From: Elysia chlorotica
Lineage: Eukaryota; Mollusca; Gastropoda; Plakobranchidae
Direction: 5' to 3'
Length of the DNA stretch: 64,000 bases
Assembly: GCA_003991915.1 (NCBI GenBank)
Contig: RQTK01000001.1
Span: forward strand, 779,237-843,236
The notes beneath the pieces were generated by a model that did no database searches, was not told the DNA's origin, and worked only from the letters and a program-made list of their open reading frames with translations. Each line of letters begins with the position of its first letter. Position 1 is the stretch's first letter. The translations under genes and the position numbers were made by a program. Positions 12,470-24,000 of this stretch are shown here, one piece after another.

Positions 12470-13385
12470 ACAGACTGGCACAATATTGTTTGACATGAAA
12501 ACATATGGCACGGCAACCATACATCGGGAGGGTTCAATGACCAATCCATGATACTTGAGGGGATCATGTTCGTAGCTGGTTTTAATCTCTATTGCTATGA
12601 GAGCATTTTAACTTCCGCGTTCAGTGACCGGCAGACACTTTATCCAATTGAAAACATTTTATCCATTCTCCATAATCATATCGCTAAGAAGACCTCAATT
12701 TTTCTTTTATTTAGAAGTAGAACTAGAAGTATCATAACAACGGCAATCTTCTTCTTTGATTTCGTTATACTTCAACACCCGCCTTTCTCTGATCATGGTG
12801 AGAGGAGAATGGATAAAATATTTTCAATTGGATATAGCTTTAAACGTGCAAATATGGAGACATTGGCATAGGCCTCTTGAGTGGTATTTTAATAGCTTAA
12901 AAATATTACAGCTGACTTCTCACATTGATATGCAACATGAAGCGAAATAAAAAAGGACATTAAGTTTATTGATAGCAAGTTTGGAGGTGAAAGACATTCA
13001 CGCGTCCTAAAACTTTATTTGAGCATAATCGTGAACCGGATTTCTCCTCTCCCACAAATCTTACATACTTTTAGGACTACGCCTTCTCATGAAATAAGAG
13101 CCTAACTATGGGATGGTACCCCTTGGTGCTTGGATAAGACCACATGCATGTGAATCCACTAAAGGCACATAATTGGGACCACCTACGCTGTTTCATCCAC
13201 AGATGATACAATTTAGGAGCAGATTTAAAAAATATACGATATAAAAGTCATCCAAAAATATACACGTTCAAGACAAAACAATCGCTTTCTTTTCATGGAA
13301 ACAAAGCTTGAAAGGCGTTCACTAGTGATATTTCCCCCATCCATACTCAAAGGTTCGATGCGCATGAGAGAAAATATGTACCCTA
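12470..13385. other. Intergenic, nothing recognised
   Basis: No supported coding frame. The open frame 12,548-12,871 (+) lacks any domain-like pattern. Confidence 0.45.
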
Positions 13386-13390
13386 TTCCT

Positions 13391-14092
13391 GTTCCATCAA
13401 ATTAAATACTTAAGTTTCTGGAAACTCGCCGCTATATTGCATAGCTCGATCGCCTGTTTTCGGAATACAAATGGATGCTTTTTGTACACCCACGAAGAGC
13501 TGTTTGTGCTTCTGTGAAAAATATATACTTTGGTTCCATCAAATTACATATGAAGGCCGCAGTGGAAAAAACAGATGTGTCACCAATTTGGATAAATTTA
13601 GTTTTGCACCTTAGCTTACGAAGCAGATCTTTTTATTCCATCTCTAGAAGGTATTCAATTCAAAAACAGTTATTTTAGGACTGAAAAGGTTCTGGGTAGA
13701 TCCTGCAGAAACTGATGAATAGAGAGCATTTTGAAACTTAAAATTGAAATATTTTGAAAGTTGTCAAATGTGACTTGTCTGACTTTCCCATTGTGGTCTT
13801 CATGTGGTTTCCGGAAACTCGCCGCTATATTGCGCAGCTCAATCACCTGTTTTGGGAATACAAATGGATGCTTTTTGTACACCCACGAAGAGCTGCTTGT
13901 GCTTCTGTGAACTATATATATATATATATACTTTGGTTCCATCAAATTACATAATGGTTTCCGGAAACTCGCCGCTATATTGCGCAGCTTGTGCACATTT
14001 TTTTTTATTGAATGCAAATGGATGCTCTTTGTACACTTCCGAAGGGCTGTTTGTGCTTCTGCAAACTTTATATCCTGTGACTATTACCATGT
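13391..14092. repeat. Direct repeat family, three copies of about 130-160 bp
   Basis: Copies begin at about 13,391, 13,806 and 13,936. Each contains GGAAACTCGCCGCTATATTG, then CAAATGGATGCT.TTTGTACAC, then GTTTGTGCTTCTG or GCTTGTGCTTCTG. Copies 2 and 3 are head to tail. Copy 1 is separated by about 270 bp of unrelated sequence. The link GGTTCCATCAAATTACAT occurs at the end of copies 1 and 2. All are in the same orientation; no terminal inverted repeat or coding capacity was seen. Confidence 0.9.
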
Positions 14093-14359
14093 AGGTCTTC
14101 ATAAACTAACAAGAAGATAATTTCACTAATTTCTTTAATACGTTAGAAATTGTACCACTAGTTGTCGTTTGGACATAAACAGTTTTTATTTTCGTTTTTC
14201 GTTGCACATTAGATATTGTGTTAATAGACTGGTGAAATGCATAATAAAAGTGTTTCCATTTTTAGGCCTGAAGAAGTTAAGAGTAAAGGTAAAGATTGTA
14301 AAAGAGGAGGTTGGGCCCGGGGGGGGGGAATTCGAGGGGCGAGTGGGTAGAGAGGGGGG

Positions 14360-14362
<3 letters not shown>

Positions 14363-14419
<57 letters not shown>

Positions 14420-14420
14420 T
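14363..14420. repeat. (GA)n microsatellite
   Basis: A GA dinucleotide tract with a poly-G lead (about 14,320 and 14,353) and a short TATATATA end. Confidence 0.97.
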
Positions 14421-14439
14421 ATATATATTTAGAGAGAGA

Positions 14440-14873
14440 ACTGCTGGAGAAAGAACCAAATTGGGTGGGGGTTAGGGTGGACGTAGGCTACGTGCGAAAA
14501 CTATTAAACAAGGATTGTATTGAATACAAAAATATCCTTCATGTTTTATCACCCCGGTACGCTTTTTTTCGGTTTGTAACGTATCGAATCGTGTGAAAAT
14601 AACAATGCAAATAAGGATTAATTAAAATCTCAATACTATTACAAACGAATATACAATGATAATTATACTATGATGTGGCCTTAACCCACGGTTTGTCCTT
14701 GACCTGCTGCCTTTACCCTGATCGCAGTAGGATAGATAGAGTACTTAACTATTTTGGGAAGATGAAAAATCCCACAAGTAAATTTGGCTTTCTGCACATG
14801 GAAATACATCTACAAAAACGGTTCGCTTGAGGTTTAAAAGAAAGCACATTATATATCGTTCTCTTTTATTATG

Positions 14874-14912
<39 letters not shown>

Positions 14913-16225
14913 AGTTATTTTTTGAGGAACAGTATACAATAATAATGTTTAAGCACACACATAGGCTACACAAGACTAAACAAAACAGAAAAATTACACG
15001 AATATAAAAATAGAGGTTTTCGCATAAATATTAAATTCCGCTATCACAAAAAAAAATATTTTGTTCGAAAAAAAATGATATACAACTTTTTTTTTTCATG
15101 ACGATTTCTAAAGAATATTGATGTAAACCATTAATCTTTTTCAGATCTCATGAACTGTTATCGTTATACATACCGTTCGTTTAAACGCATTCTCGATCTC
15201 TAACATTTTTTAAAGAAACATTTATTTTTAATAAATTGCTTTATTTCATGTAATCTTTTAACATTTAGATTCATTTCCCGTATTCATATAACAAAAAAGT
15301 GTTTTAATTTTCAAATGCTGTATATTTCGTTTGTGGTGCAACAAACTTATCTTAGAAGACGCCAGCTATTTAACTTGAAAAATGACACTGGCGTGTGTAT
15401 CCTTACAAAATTTTAGAAAGAAAAAAAAAGAATGAAAGATATTCAAGAACCTGTCCAAACTGTCAACCCAGCCCCTACCCCGTTTTCACAGGTCTCTTTT
15501 CTGTTATTTCCGTACAGACGTCTTCGGAACACCCTAAAAAGTTATTTCATCCCAATTTTATATTAAACAGTGACTATAGAGAGAGAAAAACGGAACCGGT
15601 GTATTAGAAAAAAGCTTATATAAATCAACAGTTCATCTCCAGCATGGTGGGGATTCCATGATCCACTGTACGTTGTACTTTCAATGTCTTTTAGAAAGCT
15701 GGTTTTATGCGAGATCCTCCAGGGGTGACCTTTAGACACGCCTGGCTGGTTTCCTATGTCTAGCAGCGACTTCCACATGGAAGTAGTGGAAGCAGTTTTT
15801 GTTCCTATTATTATTTCATACTGATACCTCACCACGGAGTTAGGAAATATGATTGTATTTGCAGCTAAAAATTTACAAACTATGCAAAACACGTGTTCAT
15901 TTCATTCGTAACAAGAAAAAGGAAAACCACAAAATATATTTATAGCTGTCACGTGATCTTCAAATAAAGGCGGCTGACTAGATGGGCTATTCGCATAAAT
16001 ATGTACCGTGCTGGCTGGTATACAACGACTACAAGCAATGCGTCTTCTAGTCTTTTGATGGGCCTACCAATCTGCACTTTTACTTTTTCACATTTCCGCT
16101 CCAAATGTAAGTACACGCTACGTTTTTATGTTTTATGTAAACGAGAAAATTAGCTCTGGATATATACTTTGCGGCATTAGAATATTTTTGTCTGCCAGGT
16201 TTTCTGAAAAAGATACGATATAAAT
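14440..16225. other. Intergenic, nothing recognised apart from a GT tract
   Basis: The stretch holds a (GT)n tract at about 14,874-14,912 and A/T homopolymers. A minus-strand ORF at 15,563-15,892 has normal-looking composition, but its sequence matches no family I know and shows no splice context that supports it. Confidence 0.4.
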
Positions 16226-16227
16226 GG

Positions 16228-16312
16228 AGATGGGGGCACAGCTGAGATTCGATCTCCTACTTGTCAGTTCAGGACGGTAATCGACTGAGCTATAAGCTCT
16301 CTAAGATGTTTT
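16228..16312 (-). other. tRNA-like sequence, probably a SINE head
   Basis: The reverse complement reads TATAGCTCAGTCGATTAC (A-box-like) and later GAGATCGAATCTC (B-box-like T arm). The candidate acceptor stem pairs at only about five of seven positions and the anticodon arm is poor. A SINE or tRNA relic is more likely than a functional tRNA gene. Confidence 0.4.
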
Positions 16313-16868
16313 GTATCATGGCGAGAAGAGATGCTGATAGTCATATTACTCGACGCAATTAAAGACAATTCATTTTATGATGTGTGAAGATAGAAAAAAA
16401 AGTTAAGTTGAATCGCAGAAATAAGAATTTAAAAAATACCGTGTGTATCCGCAAAGCGAAAAAAGTTATTACCTCTGAATTGTAAGATCTTGAATCGAAG
16501 TGACAAAAAGGAACAAAAAAACAATGAAAAAACGAGTCGAGGTATTATTTGAGCAACTCAATGGTTTTATTTTCACCCAAACCGTATATTTACGAGATAT
16601 GTGGAAATATTGATTTAAAAAACTACATTATATAAACTATAAAATACCAAAAAGGCACCCTCGTTGGAGGACAATATAGTGAATGTTGCAATTTATGAAG
16701 TGCTTTTCCTTGTTCATTAGAAATCCTTCATTTGTTAATACGTCGGTATCACAACAAAGTGGCGGTCTAATAGCTATTACATTCAATTTTTCAATTTTGT
16801 TACATTTCTCTTCTCCGCTTAAAATATATAATCTGTGGCACAAAAGAGATTGTCGATATATATAAAAA

Positions 16869-16941
16869 GGGGGGTTTAAAGCTCGACAAAATAACTTTAG
16901 TCGCTAGTATCACGGAATTTTTCTTCACATTTTTTAATCAG
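16869..16941 (-). repeat. Stand-alone copy of a SINE 3' tail
   Basis: This block contains CGACAAAATAACTTTAGTCG and TTCACATTTTTTAATCAG, nearly identical to 18,788-18,872, where the same sequence is the 3' end of a SINE bounded by target-site duplications. Relative to that copy it lacks about 13 bases. No tRNA-like head or SINE body lies next to it, so it is either a 5'-truncated insertion or the source element of the tail. Confidence 0.75.
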
Positions 16942-16979
16942 AAAAGCACAATCCATTATAAATAATTTATTATTGCACA

Positions 16980-17086
16980 ACGTTCTTTCTCTTCTTCTCT
17001 TCCTCTCTTCTCTTATCTCTCATCTCTCTTATCTACCTCTCTCTCTTTCTCTCTTCTCTCTCTCTTCTTTCTATCTTTTCGCATTG
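16980..17086. repeat. CT-rich low-complexity tract
   Basis: An imperfect mix of TCT, CTCT and TTATCT with no regular period. Confidence 0.85.
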
Positions 17087-17089
17087 TTC

Positions 17090-18745
17090 AGCATATTGTG
17101 ATGACTGAGAATTTCATCATTATTAAACTGATAGGAAATGTGTTTTGAAAAAAGCGTACCATATCGGATTGATTGTGCAAACTATAGAATTGTGTCCTTA
17201 ATGTACCTAGGAGACATGATAGCAGTTAAACATTTTTCTGCTTGAGTGTCTTAAAAAAAAGAAGGGTACCAAGGTGTTTTTGTTGGTTTGTTTTGTTTTT
17301 GTTGTTTTATTTTGTTTTCTTAATCAACTGACAAGTGGCTATTGGCCTTTATTGAGAATAAGTGTGAAAATATTTTGCAATAATCTTTTCTTCTTTTTTT
17401 TTTTTACACAAATCTTCTTACTGGCCAAAGAGACGCAATCACCCACCATCATTTGACTTGTAAATAAATTGGCAATATTTGTACAAAAAGTAGTTAAATC
17501 AATTACAAAAGCAAAGAAACTTTAGGAACATTATAAATCCCATTGCATTAGCCTACCTCTTAGATCAGTTTCTGATACTTAATCATAGGTCTATTTAGAG
17601 TTCGCATAAAGTTTGGGTGCATAATTGTTCAGCATATCATAGTGATGTGTTGATATTAACTAATGTCTAGTAGTAATTCTATACTTGCTCATCAAAAGAT
17701 CAGGGATTGAGACTCCATTTAGTCGGATGTGATGCTTGCCCCTTGCAAAATGACCATTTGTTTGTTTAGATATCAAAAAGTCGATTATACATATTAAGCA
17801 AGCATGTAAATTATAATCTACTTTGGGGTCGCGCATTGAGAATGCTAGGTATTCAGGAATCAGCTTTTATGAGCATGACATAGCTCACTACTGAAAGACG
17901 GGAGTCAGATATCTCAGGCGTCAGAGCTCTAGAGTGTAGAGTCGGAGCTTCTTAGTTCGAATCTCCATATCCTGCAGGGATTCAAGAAACATGGAAGAAT
18001 GATGAAGGAGGTGTTTGACTAAACAAACCAATCATCTTTCCTTCCGAATCTTCATCGCCATCACAGAGCGACCAAGTATGATCGAGCCAGAAAACATAAT
18101 GTACATAGTATGGTTGAAGTGTTTTCTCAGTTGCCTGGTAATGACACCACCTTAGCCCAACCGTGGCGGACATGGCCCAGCCCACTGTGAGCCTGAGACT
18201 CAATCTTCAGTGATTTTGTGTTGCCCGTTTGCAAGTATGCTAAAGTGTATTTCAATTCATAAATGGTTTTTAACTTTTAGCATGAATAGAATCAATATTA
18301 TGATTATATTTATAATTGAGGGTATCTATGCGCATGTTAAAATTAAATCGACTTCCAGACATTTGCTAGGATCGAAATAGAGGTCTATAGTTATTACTTC
18401 AAGAAATGTAAAAGAATTTGGCTCAAGATATCAGAAAAATTAGCCAAGATTATCATGAAGACAAGAAAAGCGTTAGGATCAAAGTCCAATTTTTGTATTA
18501 CATACATACTACAAGGACATTGGTGAAAGGGGGCTCCACTCGGCAATGCTGGAACTTGTAAACAACATGCGGCTGCCAGGCTTCACAGATTTCTATTTGA
18601 TAGGCCTAGACTAAGGCTTCCAAAAATCTATTTTTTTTGGACGCCTTGTCCTATATAATTATCTGTCACCAGTTGCGCGTACTGATGTAAAACCACGTCG
18701 ATCCCATGAAAGGGCGATCTTGGATATCTGTTTTACTTTCCTTTA
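17090..18745. other. Intergenic; one tRNA-like head at about 17,895-17,970
   Basis: AT-rich and without a supported gene. At about 17,895-17,970 (+), CAGATATCTCAGGCGTCAGAG followed by TTCTTAGTTCGAATCTCC resembles a tRNA-SINE head, but no family body follows. The block 17,980-18,205 is GC-richer, and its minus-strand ORF is not recognisable. Confidence 0.4.
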
Positions 18746-18761
18746 GGTTTAGACTTTGAAG

Positions 18762-19071
18762 AGTTGAGTTGAGTTGAGTTGGTTTTAGGGGGGTTAAAGC
18801 TTTAAGTCATTAATCGACAAAATAACTTTAGTCGCTAGTATCACTGAATTTACCTTCACATTTTTTAATCAGGACGGGCCCCAAGACGGACGTCTGACAA
18901 TTTTATGTGCTGCCACACACGAGACAGGGCAGGGATACCATGACTCCTGTCTCAGCCGGTCACATTATACTGACACCGACCCAACCAGTAGGTAACGCAA
19001 CCGCCAGCATTCGAACTCGGGACCTTTTGCGTCGGAAGCCGATGTTCTACCCCTGGACCACCGCGCCCCCC
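18762..19071 (-). mobile_element. tRNA-derived SINE with an alternative 3' tail
   Basis: The tRNA-like head is at the right end (ATTCGAACTCGGGACC and TTCTACCCCTGGACCACCGC on the plus strand). The body matches the SINE at 623-859 up to the block GACGGGCCCCAAGACGGACG. Beyond it, the usual GTCCACAATATAG-type 3' end is replaced by the 85-base sequence 18,788-18,872, then a (GAGTT)n-type terminus (18,762-18,783). Flanks TTAGACTTTGAAG (18,749-18,761) and TTAGAGTTTGAAG (19,072-19,084) differ at one base and look like a target-site duplication, so the chimeric tail was part of the mobile unit. Confidence 0.85.
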
Positions 19072-19374
19072 TTAGAGTTTGAAGGATACATTTATTATTG
19101 ATATAATTTTTTATAATTATCTACATTGTATTTTTTGTAAAACAACCCATTTCATTTTAGCGAGACACTGCCCACCATGCCTAAGAGTACTAGCCGCGCC
19201 TGTGTATTAATAGTAAGCACCATGATCGACCAGGCTAGAGACATCCACCATCTCTGTACGTGTGCAAGTTCTCAGGTCTCGCTCTAGTTACTTCCCAAAA
19301 TGTATGGACTTTCCAACAGCAGGCCTTTACACCAAAGCTTTAACACTGTAAATACATGTTGTAGTTGTTATTTT

Positions 19375-19552
19375 GACCGCGGAGGGCCCCCAGGAATTAA
19401 TGGCCGGCTGCTATAACAATGACACTGACCCAAGGCTCGCACTGACCCAACCGGTAGGGAAATACGCGGCCGCTGGAGCAGGGCTAGTTCCAGGATTCCA
19501 TGCGTCGGAAACGTACATTCTAACCCCAGCGCTACCGTGCCCCATAATCAGA
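19375..19552 (-). mobile_element. Diverged tRNA-SINE
   Basis: Plus-strand GACACTGACCCAAGGC, CTGACCCAACCGGTAGGGAA and TGCGTCGGAAACGTACATTC followed by CTAACCCCAGCGCTACCGTG match the reversed family head and body with many substitutions. No clear target-site duplication. Confidence 0.65.
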
Positions 19553-19584
19553 TACCTTTTTTAGACTTGTCAGAAATGCTAAGT

Positions 19585-19850
19585 GAGTGTACACACCAGT
19601 ATGTTTTCCGCGTGTATTTTCGATGTGTATTTTTTTTTTCTGTTGACACCACTCTGCGCAACCAATTTGCATGTGTATATCAGAGTAAAAAATACACAAG
19701 CGTCCAGAGCGTTCAGACCATGTGTATTTTTCACTCTGTTTTTGGCATGCACCAAACTAGAGTGTTCACACCAGTATGTTTCGCATGTGTATGTTTGACT
19801 CTGATATGCACATGCAATCAAGGGGTCACTGCGCGCGAACCCCTAGGACC
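19585..19850. repeat. Palindromic element with nested inverted repeats
   Basis: The outer arms 19,667-19,686 and 19,798-19,817 are complementary at 19 of 20 positions. The inner arms 19,681-19,697 and 19,722-19,738 are complementary at 16 of 17. In addition, CACACCAGTATGTTT at about 19,593 recurs as CACACCAGTATGTTTCG at about 19,768. The motif TGTGTATTTTT or its complement is repeated throughout and again at 20,125-20,230. It could be a small non-autonomous DNA transposon. ORFs on both strands are by-products of the symmetry. Confidence 0.75.
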
Positions 19851-20299
19851 CGCGGTCTTCAAAACAAATACATAAATACGGCCAATTTTGTATGATATAA
19901 AAAAATCCAGGCTAAAAAAAAAATTCTGTTTGCTTTTTTTTCTTTTTGCTGGGAGAGATTGTAAGAGCAGAAAACAATTGCATCTTCCTCTTCACTGGTA
20001 CTCCATTGTTCTTCTTAGCTAGCAGAACTAGATCTAGGTTTCCCGTCTTCATTGTATGCCGCCATTTCGATCGATGCCGTCAAACAAACAAGATTACGTG
20101 ACAGTCGATGCGCATCGCAGCAAAATATACACTCGAAAAATACACAACGTCTGAACACTCTTAAACAGAGTGCAAACTACACATGCGTTTGCTTGTGTAT
20201 ATTTGAATCTGCGAAAAGTACACGCCGTCTGAACAGAAATAATTCCAAGGACATCCACATGAAAAAAATCCTTCGTCTGTGCAGTCCTTAAGCGGTTTA

Positions 20300-20640
20300 T
20301 GCGACAATACTGCAGCGCTAAAGAAAAAAAAATTCAGGACAAGGCGAACATACAGACCTGGCCATAGTCGAGTGATTTTTGTAGTATTACTGAGTGGGAT
20401 GATGAGGTCTCAACTCTCTCAATGAAAAAACATGTTTCCTTAAAAATCCTTTAAAAATATTTCTTTCATGTATCCATAGACAATATTTTAAAGGGAATCG
20501 TCAGCCTTGTCTCTCGTTAGAAGTCATATACTAATATAATATTCAATATGCCTGCGGATAGCCCTATCCAGGCACTTTGCCGTTCACCAGGTCAAAAAGA
20601 GAAACCAATGGACGACCCATCTACATATTGATATATCTAT
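20300..20640. other. Non-coding upstream flank of the TLR gene
   Basis: No gene or repeat recognised. Any first (untranslated) exon and promoter of the TLR must lie upstream of 21,061, possibly here, but I cannot place a TSS. Confidence 0.4.
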
Positions 20641-20654
20641 TATTTCTCATTTAT

Positions 20655-20891
<237 letters not shown>

Positions 20892-21068
20892 ACCTGGCTC
20901 CCTCGCTCTCTAAAGCATCTGTCATCCATGTACTTAAATGTGGAATTTTTACCCCTGTGTATCAAATCAATAATACCTGGACCGTTATGTTTCTGAAATG
21001 TTTTTCCGAAAGTCAAATTGGGTACATATAATGGAATTTGTATTTTACTTATATTTTGCAGGTAACCA

Positions 21069-24000
21069 ATGGATTCGTTAAAACAACAAGTGCTCATCAC
21101 CCTTTTTGGTCTCTTGGTGTTAATTTATGCTTCACCATGCTTGAGTATGCATCTGACACCAACAATACACTCTACCACCTCAGTTACGCTTAGCCACAAC
21201 CAAAGCTTAGCGAGGGTGTCAAATGGTACTTCAATTTTTCGCAACCAGTCTACCAGTCAAGACACCCATTCCTCGCCATTGAGGAATAAATCTAATATCT
21301 CAAAATCTCTCTCTGGATCATTAAATTTTGAAACACACATCAATGCTCAAGGTCCTTCAAGTGTGACACGGAGGAAAACTGCACGAAATTCTGAAGCATC
21401 AAAATTCGTATATATCCACTCAGGAAATCTCATCACACAGGAAGTTCCTCTCACCCTGTCGCTGTATGCGGTCAGTAAAGAAAAATCTGCAACGCTACGT
21501 CATGGCACTTCAAATAACCCTCATGCCCAAATTCGGAGTCGTAGGTTTAGAACATTACCTGATGTTCCCAGAAGACATAAGCGATCGGCGAAATTGAAAA
21601 GATATGCGAAAGTTTCAAGTCGGCAAGACCAATTACATTTTCGACGCCATAGGAGAAGTGAATATAAAACACTGGAGAGCTCCCACAGATTGCGAAAAAG
21701 ACAGTTAAGTGATACCCCGACAGATGCGTGTCCGGCAAGTTGTAGTTGTGGGTATCGACCAGACAGTCATGTGGTGGACATTGTTGACTGCTCCAACAGG
21801 GGACTAACAAGTATCCCTGAAATACCCTATACTGTTAGAGAGATATATCTACAAGACAACAATATCCTTGAAGTTTCTTGCTTCGATTTCCACAATTTAA
21901 AAGTCCTCACTAAGTTGAACTTATCCAGAAATAAAATCGCACGACTACCATGGTGCTCCTTTGTCAGCCTAGCCTCATTAAAAGAACTTTCGATGACACG
22001 GTGTCAGTTAATCTTCCTCGATACACAGTTATTTACAACCTTACAAAATCTTTCACGACTAGATCTTAGTACAAATAATTTGACTAAATTGCAGAACGAC
22101 ACTTTTCTGGGTTTAGACTCTCTACAGTTTCTTAATCTTCAAGGAAACAAGTTGCGATATCTGCCTTCGACATTTGAGCCTAGAGCTTTTCATGGGCTGA
22201 TCTCCCTAACACATCTCCACCTGGAGGGGAACCAGCCAGATCTACCGGAAAACTTTAATTACCCTGACGTGGCGCTATCCCAGATTCCCACGCTACAATA
22301 CCTATGGATGGACGGGTATCCTCGCCCTCTTGGTAAAGGCTTCTCAGCTCTGTCTCAACTTTCACACCTCAAGTTTGCCCCAGGAAATGGGGGATTTTGC
22401 TCTTTTCGTTCGGATATGCCTTATAACTTCTTCGCCAACCTCATCACAGAAAAGCCATTTTATTTAGATATGTCTTCATGTTCTATTAGCAACATTCCTT
22501 CCACACTCTTCAAATATCTGCGGAGCATTTATGCCTTAGATTTGAGTTCAAATCAGGACTTATCTATCGCCGGTTTTGAAAAAGCCTCTAAAGGTCTCAA
22601 AAATTCTACCCTCACTATATTAAATTTAAATAAAATTGAACATGAATTTTCATTTGACTCTTTAATAAGAAACACCAGTTTTCAGTATCTGAAACACACA
22701 AAACTAAAAAGTCTTACCGTTGACAACTGCAATTTGGCTAATATCGATCCTCAGGCAATCAAAGATTTACCAAAAACTGTAGAACATTTGAGCTTTAATG
22801 ATAATAATATTTTACAAGGTTTTGCATTCTTAGCAATCACTTGGTTCTTACCGAACATAAAATCAGTACAGGTCTCGTTTCGATTCAAGGTTAGTGAAAA
22901 AAGGATCAACGTCCTCTATTGGAAACACGTAACAGATAATATGAACACTACTAGGTTTATCAAACAAGAAGTTGCCTTACGTCAAAAGAGGAGAGCCCGA
23001 AAATTCAGACGGTCCTTAGACCAACAGCTTACATTTTCTAGACCAAAATTACAGATTGAGCATTCACCAGATGCAATAAAAATAAATCAAATTGAATCGA
23101 AAGAATTTTGCATCGGGACTACATCGATCCCCCCCTTCTATTTGCCTTCAAAACTCGAAAGCTTGCGTATTAGCGGTTATTATTTATTAAATGGTATCCC
23201 AAAACTACCCATTATTGGTAACACTGTCCTGAGGCGCTGGGACTTTTCATCGAACGGCATAAAATGCCTTGGTGGACCAATCTATGGAATGCCTTCCTTA
23301 AAATATTTAGATATTTCTAAAAATTGGAGCGATCGGTTAAATCCATTATTTTTTTCAGAGTTAAGAAATCTCACAACGTTGCTTCTTTCTCAAAACAGAC
23401 TGGGCAAATCCTTAGCTACTGATATAGAGGGAATTAGTTTTTCCAATCTGGCTCTCCTAGAAATATTGGATCTAAGTCATAATGTGATACAAAAGCTCTC
23501 AGAACATGCATTTGAGAGGAATGAAAATCTGAAAGTTTTAAATCTCTCGAACAATGCGATACAGCATTTTGTTCCGAGCCTCAGTAACAATCCCAAACTA
23601 GTAAGTCTGGATCTGTCTAACAATCCTCTGGAAGGATTTTCTTCGGCAAGCTGCACCCAACTTCGTGACATCAAGTTGAAAAACGCAAACTTCACCGTGG
23701 ATATAAACGGAAACAGCGAGTTTAAGTGTAATTGCAACAACTTCTACTTTGTCAACTTTCTCCTTGGCCAGCCTGAGATCTTCGAGGGCATCGCCTCATT
23801 CAGATGTCAACTGGATAACGGTTCATTTGTCAGCTACGATAGACTGTCACAGCTCATTCCAGACCTTGGGCGTCAATGTATAGGCGAGTCTATTGTTGTA
23901 GGCGTGCTTATCGCTTTCTTTCTATTGTCGGGCAGTCTGTCCATCTGTGCTCTGTACCACTACAAGAGGTGGCAATGGAAGTACCTGTACCTAATGGGCA

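Noticed and set aside
15563..15892. 109-codon minus-strand ORF
   Set aside because: Composition is plausible, but no homologous pattern, good splice sites or neighbouring exons could be found.
16228..16312. Functional tRNA gene on the minus strand
   Set aside because: The acceptor stem pairs at only about five of seven positions and the anticodon arm is poor.
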